From assembly GCA_903916735.1 (NCBI GenBank), contig CAIWXX010000165.1:1-64000 (forward strand): a stretch of DNA of 64,000 nt. Reading direction: 5' to 3'. The notes beneath the pieces were generated by a model. That model was given only the letters and a program-made list of their open reading frames with translations. It had not been told where the DNA came from and made no database searches. Shown here one piece after another: positions 1-8,701 of this stretch. A program made the position numbers and the translations under genes. Numbering within the stretch: the stretch's first letter is position 1; the number at the start of each line of letters is the position of its first letter. This DNA is from an uncultured Acidobacteriota bacterium (GTDB lineage: Bacteria; Acidobacteriota; CAIWXX01).

Positions 1-1247
1 ACTGTCGAGTTGCCGGCGAAATCCCGCAACGTGAAAGTGGCATTGGTGGCCCCCGTACGCATGGCCACGGCGAAAATGTAGGTGTACCCACCCACGCGTT
101 TGAGCATCGTGTCTATGGGTATCGCACCATTGCTGGATGTCACGGCAACTCCGTTGGCGACGCTTTGAGTGTTCAATACGGTCGCGAGCGAGGCAATCTG
201 CGCGTTGATCGAAGTGACGGCACTGCTCATCTCAGCATTATGGAGAAGCCCTGTTTCATCGAAAGGAGTAATCTTATGTGCAAAATATCCAATGCCGCGC
301 CCTCCATGAACAAGTGCCATCCAGACCTCGGCCTTGACCTCAGCCGGAGATGGCCCGGGTCCGCCGGAGGAACTGATTCGCGTGCATTCGATCCAGACCC
401 AAACAGGCTTCTGGTAGCTGCTCCATTGGCGCAGCCGGTCTACTCCGTACGCAACAAGCCAGATTTTCTGTTCTACCTCAGAATCGGCGCTGTTCATCGG
501 GTAGATATCATAGGAAAGGATGTCCGCCCCTTTCGCATATTCCGGGTAGTCCTCCGGGTGATTGGTCCGGGTTCCACGGCCATACCAACCGTCCCATGCC
601 ACACCCTGGCCCAGGTTGAGGTAGACCGGGCGTGTAGAATCCGCAGCGCGCATTGTATTGTATTTCGTGATAACCACAGAAGGCAGGATTGGAGGGCCAT
701 ACCCACTGCCCAGAGGCTGTGCGTTATCCGGTTCATCCTGGTGCAGCCAGCCCTTGATGACGCCATTGTTGGCGGAGCTCAGCCCGATGGGGTTCTGTTC
801 GCAGATCACGGGCATCGAGTTGGCTGTGAGCGTCGAGAGCTGCGCTTCCGTCGGACCTTCCCACAGGCCGACGAACTGGTTGATGCCAATGGCCCGGTAC
901 GCATTCGCATTGACGGGCTGTTGCAGCCATACTGCAACGGGGAAGACGTTGGGATCCCTGGAGGGTCCATGGGACCATTGGCCATAATAGGCAGGCCCGC
1001 CTTCCCAAGGAGCCATGACATCTCCTGTCGCGGTGGCCTGTGCCGTGCTGTCGCCTGCGACCATCATCCAACTTTGGGGCTGCTGGATGATGGTGGGCGC
1101 AGCAAGAAATGGCTCGTTCTCATTTCGGGCTGAAGCCTCGCCATCGTCACCCTCTGCCAAGACCTTCGAAAATGGAAGAGCCGCTATCAAGACCACCAAG
1201 AATATGCATCGTCCAGGCAATCCCCAGCCCCATTCACGATGGTTCAT
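1..1247 (-). CDS. Secreted glycoside-hydrolase-like protein (C-terminus beyond window)
   Basis: Reading from the ATG at 1247 there are 415 codons without a stop, running off the left edge, so the gene is partial. The start is supported by GAGGAAATT just upstream. The first ~31 residues form a Sec signal peptide (WGLPGRCIFLVVLIAALPF...LA). The body looks like a TIM-barrel carbohydrate-active enzyme: VFPVAVWLQ, GLWEGPTEAQL, GWLHQDEPDNAQ (a D-E-P turn typical of a catalytic acid position), ILSYDIYPMN, KPVWVWIE and HGGRGIGYFAHK, in the order seen in secreted GH-A-like proteins. The substrate cannot be told. It lies downstream of the beta-helix gene on the same strand, but a terminator at 1462-1499 separates them, so it probably has its own promoter. 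The hydrolase assignment is inferred from pattern, not from a full family match. Confidence 0.75.
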   Translation of the reverse strand, partial: MNHREWGWGLPGRCIFLVVLIAALPFSKVLAEGDDGEASARNENEPFLAAPTIIQQPQSWMMVAGDSTAQATATGDVMAPWEGGPAYYGQWSHGPSRDPNVFPVAVWLQQPVNANAYRAIGINQFVGLWEGPTEAQLSTLTANSMPVICEQNPIGLSSANNGVIKGWLHQDEPDNAQPLGSGYGPPILPSVVITKYNTMRAADSTRPVYLNLGQGVAWDGWYGRGTRTNHPEDYPEYAKGADILSYDIYPMNSADSEVEQKIWLVAYGVDRLRQWSSYQKPVWVWIECTRISSSGGPGPSPAEVKAEVWMALVHGGRGIGYFAHKITPFDETGLLHNAEMSSAVTSINAQIASLATVLNTQSVANGVAVTSSNGAIPIDTMLKRVGGYTYIFAVAMRTGATNATFTLRDFAGNST

Positions 1248-1461
1248 AATTTCCTCTTTCTTATTAAACAGACAAGTGAGATAAGCCACTACATATGATT
1301 TCTCGCTGTGAGTATGACAATATCGTGATGGGACATCTGTGAGGTGCATCACAGAGTTATTCCGCCTCGGTCGGCAGCGATACAACCAAGCAAATGTCGC
1401 AACTTCTGTCCGTCGTGTCCGACTTCAGTCCGGCAAAGGATCGGATGTGTGTTACATCCTG

Positions 1462-1499
1462 AAAAAAAAGCCGGCGGAGCCATGTTGACTCCGCCGGCT
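1462..1499 (-). terminator. Rho-independent terminator of the beta-helix gene
   Basis: A perfect 11-bp GC-rich stem (AGCCGGCGGAG at 1469-1479, CTCCGCCGGCT at 1489-1499) with a 9-nt loop. On the minus strand it is followed by eight U residues (A-run at 1462-1469). It sits 33 bases past the stop codon at 1533. Confidence 0.9.
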
Positions 1500-1532
1500 G
1501 CGTCTCGTTACGAATTCCGGCCCTGGATCAGC

Positions 1533-4154
1533 TCACTGGAATATGACGTTCGGATCGGGTCCGACCCTGCACCCTTGAATGTCGTCATTGTTGAAAGACG
1601 GGAAGGGCGCACAACTGAAATCGCTATATGCATAGCCATGATCCCAGGTATTGCCGATCGCATTCGAAATGATAGTGGTCGATTCGTTGAAAAGATTGCA
1701 CATACCTTTATTGAGGTTGTGAAAAACATTGTTCCCAAAATCGCCATGAACCCCAAGATCAACGCGGCCGGCACTGCTATCAATCCAGACACCGGCTGCC
1801 CAGCAATCTCGAAAGATATTGCTCCTTAACCTTGGCGATGCTCCACCACCAACATCTATACCAATTCGGCAATTGCGAATCGTGTTGTTTGTCACGGTCG
1901 GTGAGCCGGTTCCGTCGAGGAAGATACCGATATTGCAGTCGGTCAGTGAATTGCCGGTGATTGTTGCATCGTAAATATAATCCAACGCATCGTCAAAATT
2001 GCCTCGGATGGTGTTATTGGAGATCGTGGCATCCCCGATGTCATCGATGGCATCATCGGCACTCGCTGCCGTGAAGAGGTTGTTGGAGTATGTGCAAACG
2101 GCACGTGTATCGGAATCAATTCCGGTATATTGGTTGTTCAGGAAAGTCTGGCCGTCGATGACAATCGGGTCTTCACCAAAATATTCGAATCCGTCCTCTC
2201 CATTTGCGCTGAAGGTGCAACCAACCACATTCAGAGAGAAGGCTGCCCGATCCACCGGCAGGGATGAAAAATGTATTCCCCCTGAGACAAGAACTACACC
2301 GTTATCATAATTCGAGGTGACGGTCGTGTGATCAAGCGCGAGTGCTGAGGACTGTATCACAAAGATGCCTTCGGCACTTCCGCTCACCGTGCAATTTTTT
2401 ACCTCGATCGACTCTCCACCAATGGCGGTAAGTGCGCCGCCATAGCCGTAACCTTTCCCTTGAGGATCGTCGATGCAGGAGATGGTGTTGGTTGAAATGC
2501 TCGGGTGATCATCGGCTTCGCCGGGTCCATCAACCGTTGTGCGTCGATTGCCAACTAATTGACTCAACGCGGAGGGGCCTCCACCTAAGTAACCTGAAAT
2601 CTTGCAGTTCTTCACGCTGATCGAGGATTCATAGGCAAAGACACCCATGCTGGCGCCGCCCTGCAATGTGAGCGAACCCAGGGTCGTGTTGTTCTGTGCG
2701 ACGATCGTGCCTGTGATTTCGAAAACAGCAGGGATGTTAGCTGTGACTCCCAAGGCAGGATGATTGACCGGAATGATCGTTTCAGGAATCGGACCGCCGC
2801 CCTCGACGAATGTCCTGCTCCAACCGGCACCGATGACCTTGACCCCCGCGGGTATCGTCAACGGGAACACCTCACCGAGCGATTCGTCGTACAACCCTTT
2901 GGCGACCACGACCACTTTGCCGATTGTCGCAACGGACAGACCCTTCGTGATCGTCTTGTATGGATTTGCCAAGGAGCCAATTCCTGTCGTGTCGTTACCC
3001 AGGCTCGCGTTCACATAAATGGAATTGCCTGTGCCGGTGACGGTGACGGTATCCGAGTCAGAGGCTTTCAACCCGTCGGCATCCGTGACTTCGATGGTGT
3101 AGGTCGTCGTCAGGATGGGATTGACGGAAGTGGAACCGTTCACGTCAACACTCCCAATATCGTTGTCAATGACCGCGGACACGGCATCATGTGAAGCCCA
3201 GATGAGTGTGGTACTCTCTCCAAGCTCAATCGTCGACGGGTTGGCATTCAATGTGACTGAGAGTCCGCCGTTCAGCAACTGGTTGATGAGGCCGATGGCC
3301 AGCTCCTTCAGGTGAGCGCGCGCGTTTCCCGTCAGCGTGGGATCGGTGCAATATTTTAGAAATTTGATAAAGGACTCCAGGGAGGAGACAGCTTTGCGGA
3401 TATTGTTGGCCTTGTAGAATCGCTCTGATCTGTTGCTGTATCTCAACAGATGCTGTTTCGTGGCCCGGCTCATCCCGCCCGTCGAGATGGCATTATTAAT
3501 CTCTGAGTAATCCACGGCTGAACCGGCGTCACCGGCGAAATACGGGGCTGACTGGGAATTGCCGGCAAATGCCATCGTTATGGCCATGTTGAAGCGCCCG
3601 TCGCCACGTCCGGAGGCGCGCGAAATCGTTCGGTCATGATAATTGACGGAAGAAATATCCGCTTTCTTATCTCCGTTGAAATCTTTCGTCGAGATCCTCA
3701 TTGGTCCGGGTCCGACCTTGATTCGAGTATTGTGGCGATAGGTTCCATCGTGTTGTGCTATGTAGACGTCGATTGAGGATTCCAGGAAATCCGCAATGGC
3801 TAAATCAGCGACGCCGTCGTTGTTGAAGTCGGCAACGGCGACGTCCGAGACGGCGCCGGTGACCGGGATCACCTGCAGTATTTTGCTGTCCTGCAGTGAG
3901 CCACGGATATGTTCCTTCGATCGTATAAAAACCCGATCCCAGATGAAATTGGTCGATACATAAATATAGGGCGCTCTGTGTGTGCCGACGCTATGATCCT
4001 GGGGCGTTTGCGGCAGGGTCAACCGCTTCGCGGCGTTGCCCGTCCATTTTCCCCCAAACTCTGATGTGTCCCCTGCGGAAATTGAGACAGCGCAGAGCGT
4101 GAGCATAAGAATCACGAAGCAGCGCCGAATCAATCGATAGTGTGATCCGTGCAT
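1533..4154 (-). CDS. Secreted FG-GAP / parallel beta-helix (DUF1565-like) protein
   Basis: This 873-residue protein is predicted to be exported. An ATG exists 75 bases further upstream, but the start at 4154 has AAGGAGG at the right distance and is followed directly by a signal peptide (YRLIRRCFVILMLTLCAVSISAG). Order of parts: two FG-GAP/VCBS-type repeats (VADFNNDGVADLAIADF, KDFNGDKKADISSV) near residues 130-180; a region resembling a bacterial Ig-like fold (STTLIWASHDAVS, TTTYTIEVTDADG) near 300-370; a DUF1565-like entry (NASLGNDTTGIGSLANPYKT); then a long right-handed parallel beta-helix with repeated NNTI/GNxL ladders to the end. Such folds bind or cleave polysaccharides or serve as surface proteins; no catalytic residues can be named. 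The C-terminus shows no obvious sorting signal. Confidence 0.85.
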   Translation of the reverse strand: MHGSHYRLIRRCFVILMLTLCAVSISAGDTSEFGGKWTGNAAKRLTLPQTPQDHSVGTHRAPYIYVSTNFIWDRVFIRSKEHIRGSLQDSKILQVIPVTGAVSDVAVADFNNDGVADLAIADFLESSIDVYIAQHDGTYRHNTRIKVGPGPMRISTKDFNGDKKADISSVNYHDRTISRASGRGDGRFNMAITMAFAGNSQSAPYFAGDAGSAVDYSEINNAISTGGMSRATKQHLLRYSNRSERFYKANNIRKAVSSLESFIKFLKYCTDPTLTGNARAHLKELAIGLINQLLNGGLSVTLNANPSTIELGESTTLIWASHDAVSAVIDNDIGSVDVNGSTSVNPILTTTYTIEVTDADGLKASDSDTVTVTGTGNSIYVNASLGNDTTGIGSLANPYKTITKGLSVATIGKVVVVAKGLYDESLGEVFPLTIPAGVKVIGAGWSRTFVEGGGPIPETIIPVNHPALGVTANIPAVFEITGTIVAQNNTTLGSLTLQGGASMGVFAYESSISVKNCKISGYLGGGPSALSQLVGNRRTTVDGPGEADDHPSISTNTISCIDDPQGKGYGYGGALTAIGGESIEVKNCTVSGSAEGIFVIQSSALALDHTTVTSNYDNGVVLVSGGIHFSSLPVDRAAFSLNVVGCTFSANGEDGFEYFGEDPIVIDGQTFLNNQYTGIDSDTRAVCTYSNNLFTAASADDAIDDIGDATISNNTIRGNFDDALDYIYDATITGNSLTDCNIGIFLDGTGSPTVTNNTIRNCRIGIDVGGGASPRLRSNIFRDCWAAGVWIDSSAGRVDLGVHGDFGNNVFHNLNKGMCNLFNESTTIISNAIGNTWDHGYAYSDFSCAPFPSFNNDDIQGCRVGPDPNVIFQ

Positions 4155-4562
4155 TAGTGTCCTCCTTGTTTTGACATGATTGTTATTTGAATTGATCTGG
4201 AATTTCTGAGAGATGCGCGAAATGGGCACAGACGATTTCGTGTTGCAGGATGAATTAAAAGGAAAAAGAGCCGTCAGATTTCACCCCCCCGAAGAAATCC
4301 TACAGTTTGGATAAAAGTATCCAGGATGAGTGAAAAAAAGTCAAGGGGGTGTCGCTGCCAGAACGCCATCATCCGGCTATCTGTGATGGTTGAACGGAAA
4401 TTGTTTCTATGGTGTTGAAGTTGAACTACTACGATTGTAGTAAAAATATTACTCACATATGACCATGCATGGCTGTGCCGGCTACTTTTAATCCATGTAC
4501 AAGAATGACCTCCTCAGTGGATTCATGATCGGCAGCCTCTTTGAGCCTTTCTCGAAGAAGCC
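4155..4562. other. Divergent intergenic region with a short palindrome
   Basis: These 408 bases lie between the beta-helix gene and the transposase-like remnant. I see no credible gene. A perfect inverted repeat TACTAC-GATT-GTAGTA (4427-4442) could be an operator or small hairpin. The AAGGAGG site for the beta-helix gene lies at its left end. No convincing -35/-10 pair was found. Confidence 0.4.
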
Positions 4563-4895
4563 ATGAATCCAGCTTTTCGCAACAAGCCATGTGAAATCGT
4601 AGAACCTGAGGATGAGTGGATCAAAGCGAGAAAGAAGACATGGTCGCACCTGATACGGCAAGTTAAAAAAGCAACCCCTTTGCTCAGCGACTGCAGTGGC
4701 ACGATGAAAATCATCTCCGTGATTGAATCCGGGACGCAGTCCGATGACGTGGGGGAAATCATGAAATATTTTCATCAAGGAATTGATTTTATTATTGGCC
4801 ATTTTGAATTTTCGTTGATCCAACCAAGCTTGCGGCTTCCGCGGCAAATAGAATATGATTTTAGTCTTGCCTCGGAAGGGGGACATAGAACATGA
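4563..4895 (+). pseudogene. Possible remnant of an IS91/IS801-type transposase C-terminus
   Basis: The 110-codon reading frame contains KARKKTWSHLIRQV, then DCSGTMKIISVIES near residues 22-58. This follows the C-terminal signature I know from Y2 (IS91/IS801-type) transposases: an (R/K)xxWAxLIxxV stretch, a CPxCxGxMKII knuckle and FIE. The first cysteine of the knuckle is lost and nothing of the upstream catalytic part (HUH motif, Tyr pair) is visible, so it would be a decayed tail. Its stop overlaps the korD start (ATGA). That coupling may be accidental, and the korD promoter may lie inside it. It could instead be a small unrelated gene. The identification is from memory of the family pattern. 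Confidence 0.4.
4830..4859 (+). promoter_or_regulatory. Possible promoter of the korDABC operon
   Basis: TTGCGG, an 18-bp spacer and TATGAT (4854-4859) lie 32 bases before the korD start. The -10 box is good and the -35 box weak. It falls inside the transposase-like remnant. Confidence 0.4.
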
Positions 4896-5182
4896 GTGAG
4901 ATCGAATCAGTAAGGAAGGGCAAGGGGACGATCTTTTTACGGAAGGAAGTCTGCAAGGGCTGTTCATTCTGCATTGATTTCTGCCCGACCCACTGTCTGG
5001 AATTCTCGATTGAATTCAACCAAAAGGGATATCATTTCCCATTGCTTGCCAGACCTCTTGACTGTACAGGTTGTGATCTGTGTGGCCTCTACTGCCCTGA
5101 TTTCGCGATTTTCGGGGTCAAGATCAAGGATCTGGAGAAACGCCGGACTTCGCCGGAACCACTGATTCCCGCCAAGGGATAG
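4892..5182 (+). CDS. korD: 2-oxoacid:ferredoxin oxidoreductase, ferredoxin-type delta subunit
   Basis: This 96-residue 2[4Fe-4S] ferredoxin-like subunit carries two classical clusters, CKGCSFCIDFCP near residue 29 and CTGCDLCGLYCP near residue 64. These pass electrons between the thiamine-diphosphate site of the oxidoreductase and soluble ferredoxin. A GGAAGGGGG element precedes the ATG. Cytoplasmic. It is the first of four kor subunits in the order D-A-B-C, separated from korA by 48 bases. The partner subunits look most like the 2-oxoglutarate (Kor) class, but a branched-chain (Vor) specificity cannot be excluded. Confidence 0.88.
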   Translation: MSEIESVRKGKGTIFLRKEVCKGCSFCIDFCPTHCLEFSIEFNQKGYHFPLLARPLDCTGCDLCGLYCPDFAIFGVKIKDLEKRRTSPEPLIPAKG

Positions 5183-5230
5183 GAATCCGGGAAGCAGAAT
5201 ACATCAACACGCAGAACGAGGGAGGACGCT

Positions 5231-6388
5231 GTGCACGCGGATCCGAAAGGAGTTCTGACGGGCGATCACTTCATTGACGGCGATCATGCCGCATGTGAAG
5301 GTGCCCTGGCAGCCGGCTGTCGATTTGTGGCCGGCTATCCGATCACTCCTTCGACCGAGGTGGTCGAGCGATTTGCGAGTCGCATTCCACTGGTCGGAGG
5401 GCTTTTTATTCAGATGGAGGACGAAATTGCTTCTTCCATCGCCATTCTGGGAGCGGCATGGGCAGGGAAGAAGGTGATGACGGTCACCTCCGGGCCTGGT
5501 CTCTCACTGATGATGGAGCATATCGGCTTGGCGGCCATCACAGAGACGCCTTGCGTCTTTGTGGATGTTCAGCGAGGTGGCCCTTCGACGGGTCTGCCGA
5601 CATTGCCGGCGCAGGCCGATATGATGCAGATCAAATGGGGTTCTCATGGCGACTACGAAATCATCGCCTTGTCGCCGAATTCGCCTCAGGAATGTTTCGA
5701 TCTTATGATCACTGCTTTTAACCTCGCCGAAACATACCGAGTGCCCGTTTTTTTCATGATGGATGAGGTCGTCGGCCACATGACCGAGCGCGTTGTTATA
5801 CCGGCCGCTTCAGAGATCGATGTGATCGATCGCAAATGGACCAGGAAACAGCCCGGCGAGTATAAAGCCTATCAGACCGATGACTCACTGGTGCCGGAAA
5901 TGATTAAAGCCGGCGATGGATATCATGTCCACATCACCGGGCTGACTCACGACGAACGCGGCTATCCGGCCATGAACCCCGTCGCTCAGGAAAAAATGAT
6001 GAAGCGGCTTCTCAACAAGATCCGCCTCAACAAAGATAAGCTCGTTGATGTGCGAGAGGACGGGGTTGACGGCGCCGATATTGTCGTTATTTCCTTTGGG
6101 ATCACATCGCGCGTGGCCGGCGCCGCCATTGAAGTTGCCCGGCAGAAGGGTGTGAAAGTCGGACATCTGCGGATGGTCATCACATGGCCATTCCCAGCTG
6201 ATCGTATTCGGCAGCTTGCATCGCGGGTAAAGGCCTTCATCGTCCCGGAAATTAACATGGGTCAGATGGTGCTGGAGGTCGAGCGGGCTGTCCTTGGGCA
6301 TGCATCGGTTATCTCGATACCTCATGCCGGCGGAACAGTCCACGAACCCGAGGTTATTCTGGAAAAAATCATGGAGGCGGCACGATGA
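5231..6388 (+). CDS. korA: 2-oxoacid:ferredoxin oxidoreductase alpha subunit
   Basis: The 385-residue alpha subunit of a ferredoxin-dependent 2-oxoacid oxidoreductase, probably 2-oxoglutarate + CoA + oxidised ferredoxin to succinyl-CoA + CO2, reversible. GTG start preceded by GAGGGAGGA. Visible family marks: GYPITPSTE near residue 36, QMEDEIASSIAILGAAWAG, TSGPGLSLM, QRGGPSTGLPT, then the C-terminal transketolase-like domain (VVISFGITSRVA, MVITWPFP). The length is typical of an alpha subunit without a fused gamma domain, and a separate gamma follows as korC. It overlaps korB by four bases (ATGA), so the two are translationally coupled. Cytoplasmic. Confidence 0.92.
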   Translation: MHADPKGVLTGDHFIDGDHAACEGALAAGCRFVAGYPITPSTEVVERFASRIPLVGGLFIQMEDEIASSIAILGAAWAGKKVMTVTSGPGLSLMMEHIGLAAITETPCVFVDVQRGGPSTGLPTLPAQADMMQIKWGSHGDYEIIALSPNSPQECFDLMITAFNLAETYRVPVFFMMDEVVGHMTERVVIPAASEIDVIDRKWTRKQPGEYKAYQTDDSLVPEMIKAGDGYHVHITGLTHDERGYPAMNPVAQEKMMKRLLNKIRLNKDKLVDVREDGVDGADIVVISFGITSRVAGAAIEVARQKGVKVGHLRMVITWPFPADRIRQLASRVKAFIVPEINMGQMVLEVERAVLGHASVISIPHAGGTVHEPEVILEKIMEAAR

Positions 6389-7263
6389 GCGACGATCTTG
6401 CCCTCGATATTCAGAATCCGGTCATGCAGCTTTTGCGGCAGGATCGCATTCCTCACATTTGGTGTCCGGGTTGCGGCATTGGAACTACTGTCAACTGCTT
6501 CGTCCGCGCAATGCTCGAATCCGGATTGAATCTTGACAATGTGGCCGTCGTCTCCGGCATCGGCTGCACGGGTCGTGTCGCGGGATACATCAACCTGGAT
6601 TCTTTCCATACAACCCATGGGCGCGCCATTCCATTTGCGACCGGGATGAAGCTGGCTAATCCGAATCTGAAAGTCATCGTCTATTCAGGCGATGGAGATC
6701 TCTCAGCGATCGGTGGAAATCATTTTATCCATGCCGCGCGTCGCAATATGGATCTCATGGTCGTTTGTGTGACCAATTTCACTTACGGAATGACGGGTGG
6801 CCAGGTTGCGCCGACAACACCGCTCGGGCCAACACAAACCACGATGCCGTACGGTAACTTCGAGAATCCATTCAACCTGCCGTTTCTGGCCGATGCATGC
6901 GGCGCCGTCTATGTCGCTCGCTGGACCGTTTTCCATGTCAGGCAGCTTGCGAAGGCCATGAAGGAAGGTCTTTCAAAACGTGGCTTTGTTTTTATCGAGG
7001 CAATTTCACCCTGTCCGACGCTTTATTCACGGCGCAATCGCCTCGGTGATGGCGCCGATCAGCTCAAATATTACAAGGAACGAAGCATCGTCAAAAACGG
7101 CGCCGACACCAAAGATGTTGGACTCACCTTCCAGGGCGACATCACCGTCGGCAAATTTGTCGATCGTGAACGGCCAACATGGCTGGACTCGATGAACGGG
7201 CATTTTTCAACTCATTTCAAGGAAAAATACAAAATTTACGGGGGGTCCCATGGCGAAGACTGA
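6385..7263 (+). CDS. korB: 2-oxoacid:ferredoxin oxidoreductase beta subunit (ThDP-binding)
   Basis: The 292-residue beta subunit holds the thiamine diphosphate site. It shows WCPGCGIG near residue 27, SGIGCTGR, the HGRAIPFATG motif, and the ThDP/Mg signature SGDGDLSAIGGNHF near residue 97, followed by NFTYGMTGGQ. It also has CPTLYSRRN, common to the Kor class. The length fits the family. Its 3' end overlaps the start of korC by 14 bases, which implies coordinated translation. With KorA it makes the catalytic heterodimer. Confidence 0.92.
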   Translation: MSDDLALDIQNPVMQLLRQDRIPHIWCPGCGIGTTVNCFVRAMLESGLNLDNVAVVSGIGCTGRVAGYINLDSFHTTHGRAIPFATGMKLANPNLKVIVYSGDGDLSAIGGNHFIHAARRNMDLMVVCVTNFTYGMTGGQVAPTTPLGPTQTTMPYGNFENPFNLPFLADACGAVYVARWTVFHVRQLAKAMKEGLSKRGFVFIEAISPCPTLYSRRNRLGDGADQLKYYKERSIVKNGADTKDVGLTFQGDITVGKFVDRERPTWLDSMNGHFSTHFKEKYKIYGGSHGED

Positions 7264-7807
7264 GATCCGTGTCGGCGGCCTCGGTGGGCAGGGTGTGATT
7301 CTCTGCGGGATCATCATCGGCAAGGCTGCATCCATTTACGACAAGAAACATGCAACCCTCATCCAAGCATTCGGACCCGAAGCACGGGGAAGCGCCTGCA
7401 GCGCGCAAGTCACCGTTGCCGATAAACCGATTGGATATCCGTACGTGAAAAACCCCGACATTCTGGTGGTGATGTCCCCGGATGCCTATACACAGTTCAT
7501 CCCACAACTGAAGCCGAACGGCATGCTGCTGTATGAGAGCGAGCTCATTACCGCGGATCAGAAGCTGCCCGCCGGAGTCAAGGCGCTTGGCATTCCGGCC
7601 ACACGGTTTGCCGAAGAGCTCGGCCGGCGACTTGTATTAAACATTGTCATGGCCGGCTTCTTTACAGGCGTGACGGATTTGTTATCATTTTCTTCGGTTG
7701 AAAAGGCTGTTCTCGATTCAGTCCCACGGGGCACTGAAGATCTCAATATGCGGGCTTTGCGTAAGGGTTACGAATACGGATGTCAACTGGTCGGAAAAGG
7801 AAACTAG
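7250..7807 (+). CDS. korC: 2-oxoacid:ferredoxin oxidoreductase gamma subunit
   Basis: A 185-residue gamma subunit with the standard N-terminus (VGGLGGQGVILCG, a nucleotide/CoA-binding-like glycine loop), then IQAFGPEARGSACSAQV and the NPDILVVMSPDAY stretch that mark this family. A GGGGGG-rich site within the end of korB serves as ribosome binding site. It completes a KorDABC enzyme, which in anaerobes feeds either the oxidative branch of the TCA cycle or reductive carboxylation; the direction cannot be told here. The acetyltransferase gene follows after 12 bases. Confidence 0.9.
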   Translation: MAKTEIRVGGLGGQGVILCGIIIGKAASIYDKKHATLIQAFGPEARGSACSAQVTVADKPIGYPYVKNPDILVVMSPDAYTQFIPQLKPNGMLLYESELITADQKLPAGVKALGIPATRFAEELGRRLVLNIVMAGFFTGVTDLLSFSSVEKAVLDSVPRGTEDLNMRALRKGYEYGCQLVGKGN

Positions 7808-7819
7808 GGGAGTGTCATT

Positions 7820-8419
7820 ATGTTGAACCTTGATGCTTTCAAGCAAACCATCAAAATGAGAGACGGGACGGAGGTGCTTGTTCGTGCGATGGAAGCAGTC
7901 GATGCATCCGTCGTTCTGGATTTCTTTCGCGAACTGCCGGAAGACGATCGCCTCTTTCTCCGTGCGGATGTCACCAAGCCTGAGGTCGTGGATCGCCTCG
8001 TTCGCGGTGCAAGCGATGGAACAGCCTACACGCTCCTCGCTTTCCTCGATGACAAAGTCATCGGCAACGCGACTCTCTATCGTAATCTCTTTGGATGGCA
8101 AACGCATGTTGCGACGCTGCGAGTGGCCGTTGCTCATCCTTGCCAGCACAAAGGCTTGGGCACTCTGTTCGGCCGATTGCTCATCAGAATGGCGATCAAC
8201 CTTGGGCTCGACAAGGTTGTTGCCGAAGCTGTTGACAACCAGATCTCAGCGAAGCGTGCTCTCGAGAAACTGGGGTTTCACCAGGAAGCCATCCTTAAGG
8301 GTCACGTCAAGGACATCAATGGGACGCGCCGCGACCTGATTATTATGTCCAATGAAGTCGCTCATATATGGGAAACCATGGAGAGAATGGTTGCCGATTT
8401 TTCGCCGCATTCCGGATAA
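7820..8419 (+). CDS. GNAT-family N-acetyltransferase
   Basis: A 199-residue protein of the Gcn5-related acetyltransferase fold. The acetyl-CoA-binding motif A is visible as VAHPCQHKGLGTLFG near residues 104-118 (Q/R-x-x-G-x-G/A), followed by the motif B-like KRALEKLGF near 152. The N-terminal VRAMEAVDAS and FFRELPEDD stretches are common in this superfamily. The substrate is unknown: a protein lysine, an amino acid or a metabolite are all possible. It is the last gene before a terminator and is probably cotranscribed with kor, which might mean it acts on acyl-CoA chemistry or on the enzyme itself. That is an inference from position only. Confidence 0.82.
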   Translation: MLNLDAFKQTIKMRDGTEVLVRAMEAVDASVVLDFFRELPEDDRLFLRADVTKPEVVDRLVRGASDGTAYTLLAFLDDKVIGNATLYRNLFGWQTHVATLRVAVAHPCQHKGLGTLFGRLLIRMAINLGLDKVVAEAVDNQISAKRALEKLGFHQEAILKGHVKDINGTRRDLIIMSNEVAHIWETMERMVADFSPHSG

Positions 8420-8465
8420 TCGACAAGAGTCTGTTCAAGCAAAAAAAGTAGCAAGCTCTATTCAT

Positions 8466-8509
8466 AGCGGCCGATAGAGCCCGATTCGCGGGTTCTGTTG
8501 GCCGCTTTT
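8466..8509 (+). terminator. Rho-independent terminator of the kor operon
   Basis: An outer stem AGCGGCC/GGCCGCT (8466-8472 and 8500-8506) encloses an inner stem AGAGCCCG/CGGGTTCT, and four T residues follow (8506-8509). It lies 46 bases after the acetyltransferase stop. Confidence 0.75.
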
Positions 8510-8653
8510 CCTTACGCACATCTGACAAATCGCGCCTCCATGACAAAGATGACTTTTAAAGCGGAACCACATTCACAGTGCAGCGGATTCACCTCGTCAA
8601 CTTGTCCACGAAGCCGCAACTCATATTGCCGGAATGATGGACATCTTTCATAG

Positions 8654-8683
8654 TTGACACATGAAGCACTCAAGCGTCATATT
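8654..8683 (+). promoter_or_regulatory. Promoter of the pilus-N/TonB-C gene
   Basis: A perfect -35 box TTGACA (8654-8659), an 18-bp spacer and CATATT (8678-8683), 18 bases before the ATG at 8702. AAGGAAG at about 8687-8693 is the ribosome binding site. Confidence 0.55.
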
Positions 8684-8701
8684 ATTAAGGAAGAGTTTTA
8701 G

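Noticed and set aside
165-1133. Plus-strand frame of 322 codons
   Set aside because: It lies opposite the partial hydrolase-like gene, has no family features, and the minus-strand frame has signal peptide, ribosome binding site and enzyme-like sequence.
4488-4967. Minus-strand frame of 159 codons across the transposase-like remnant and the korD start
   Set aside because: It runs antisense to the clear ferredoxin gene and shows no recognisable motifs.
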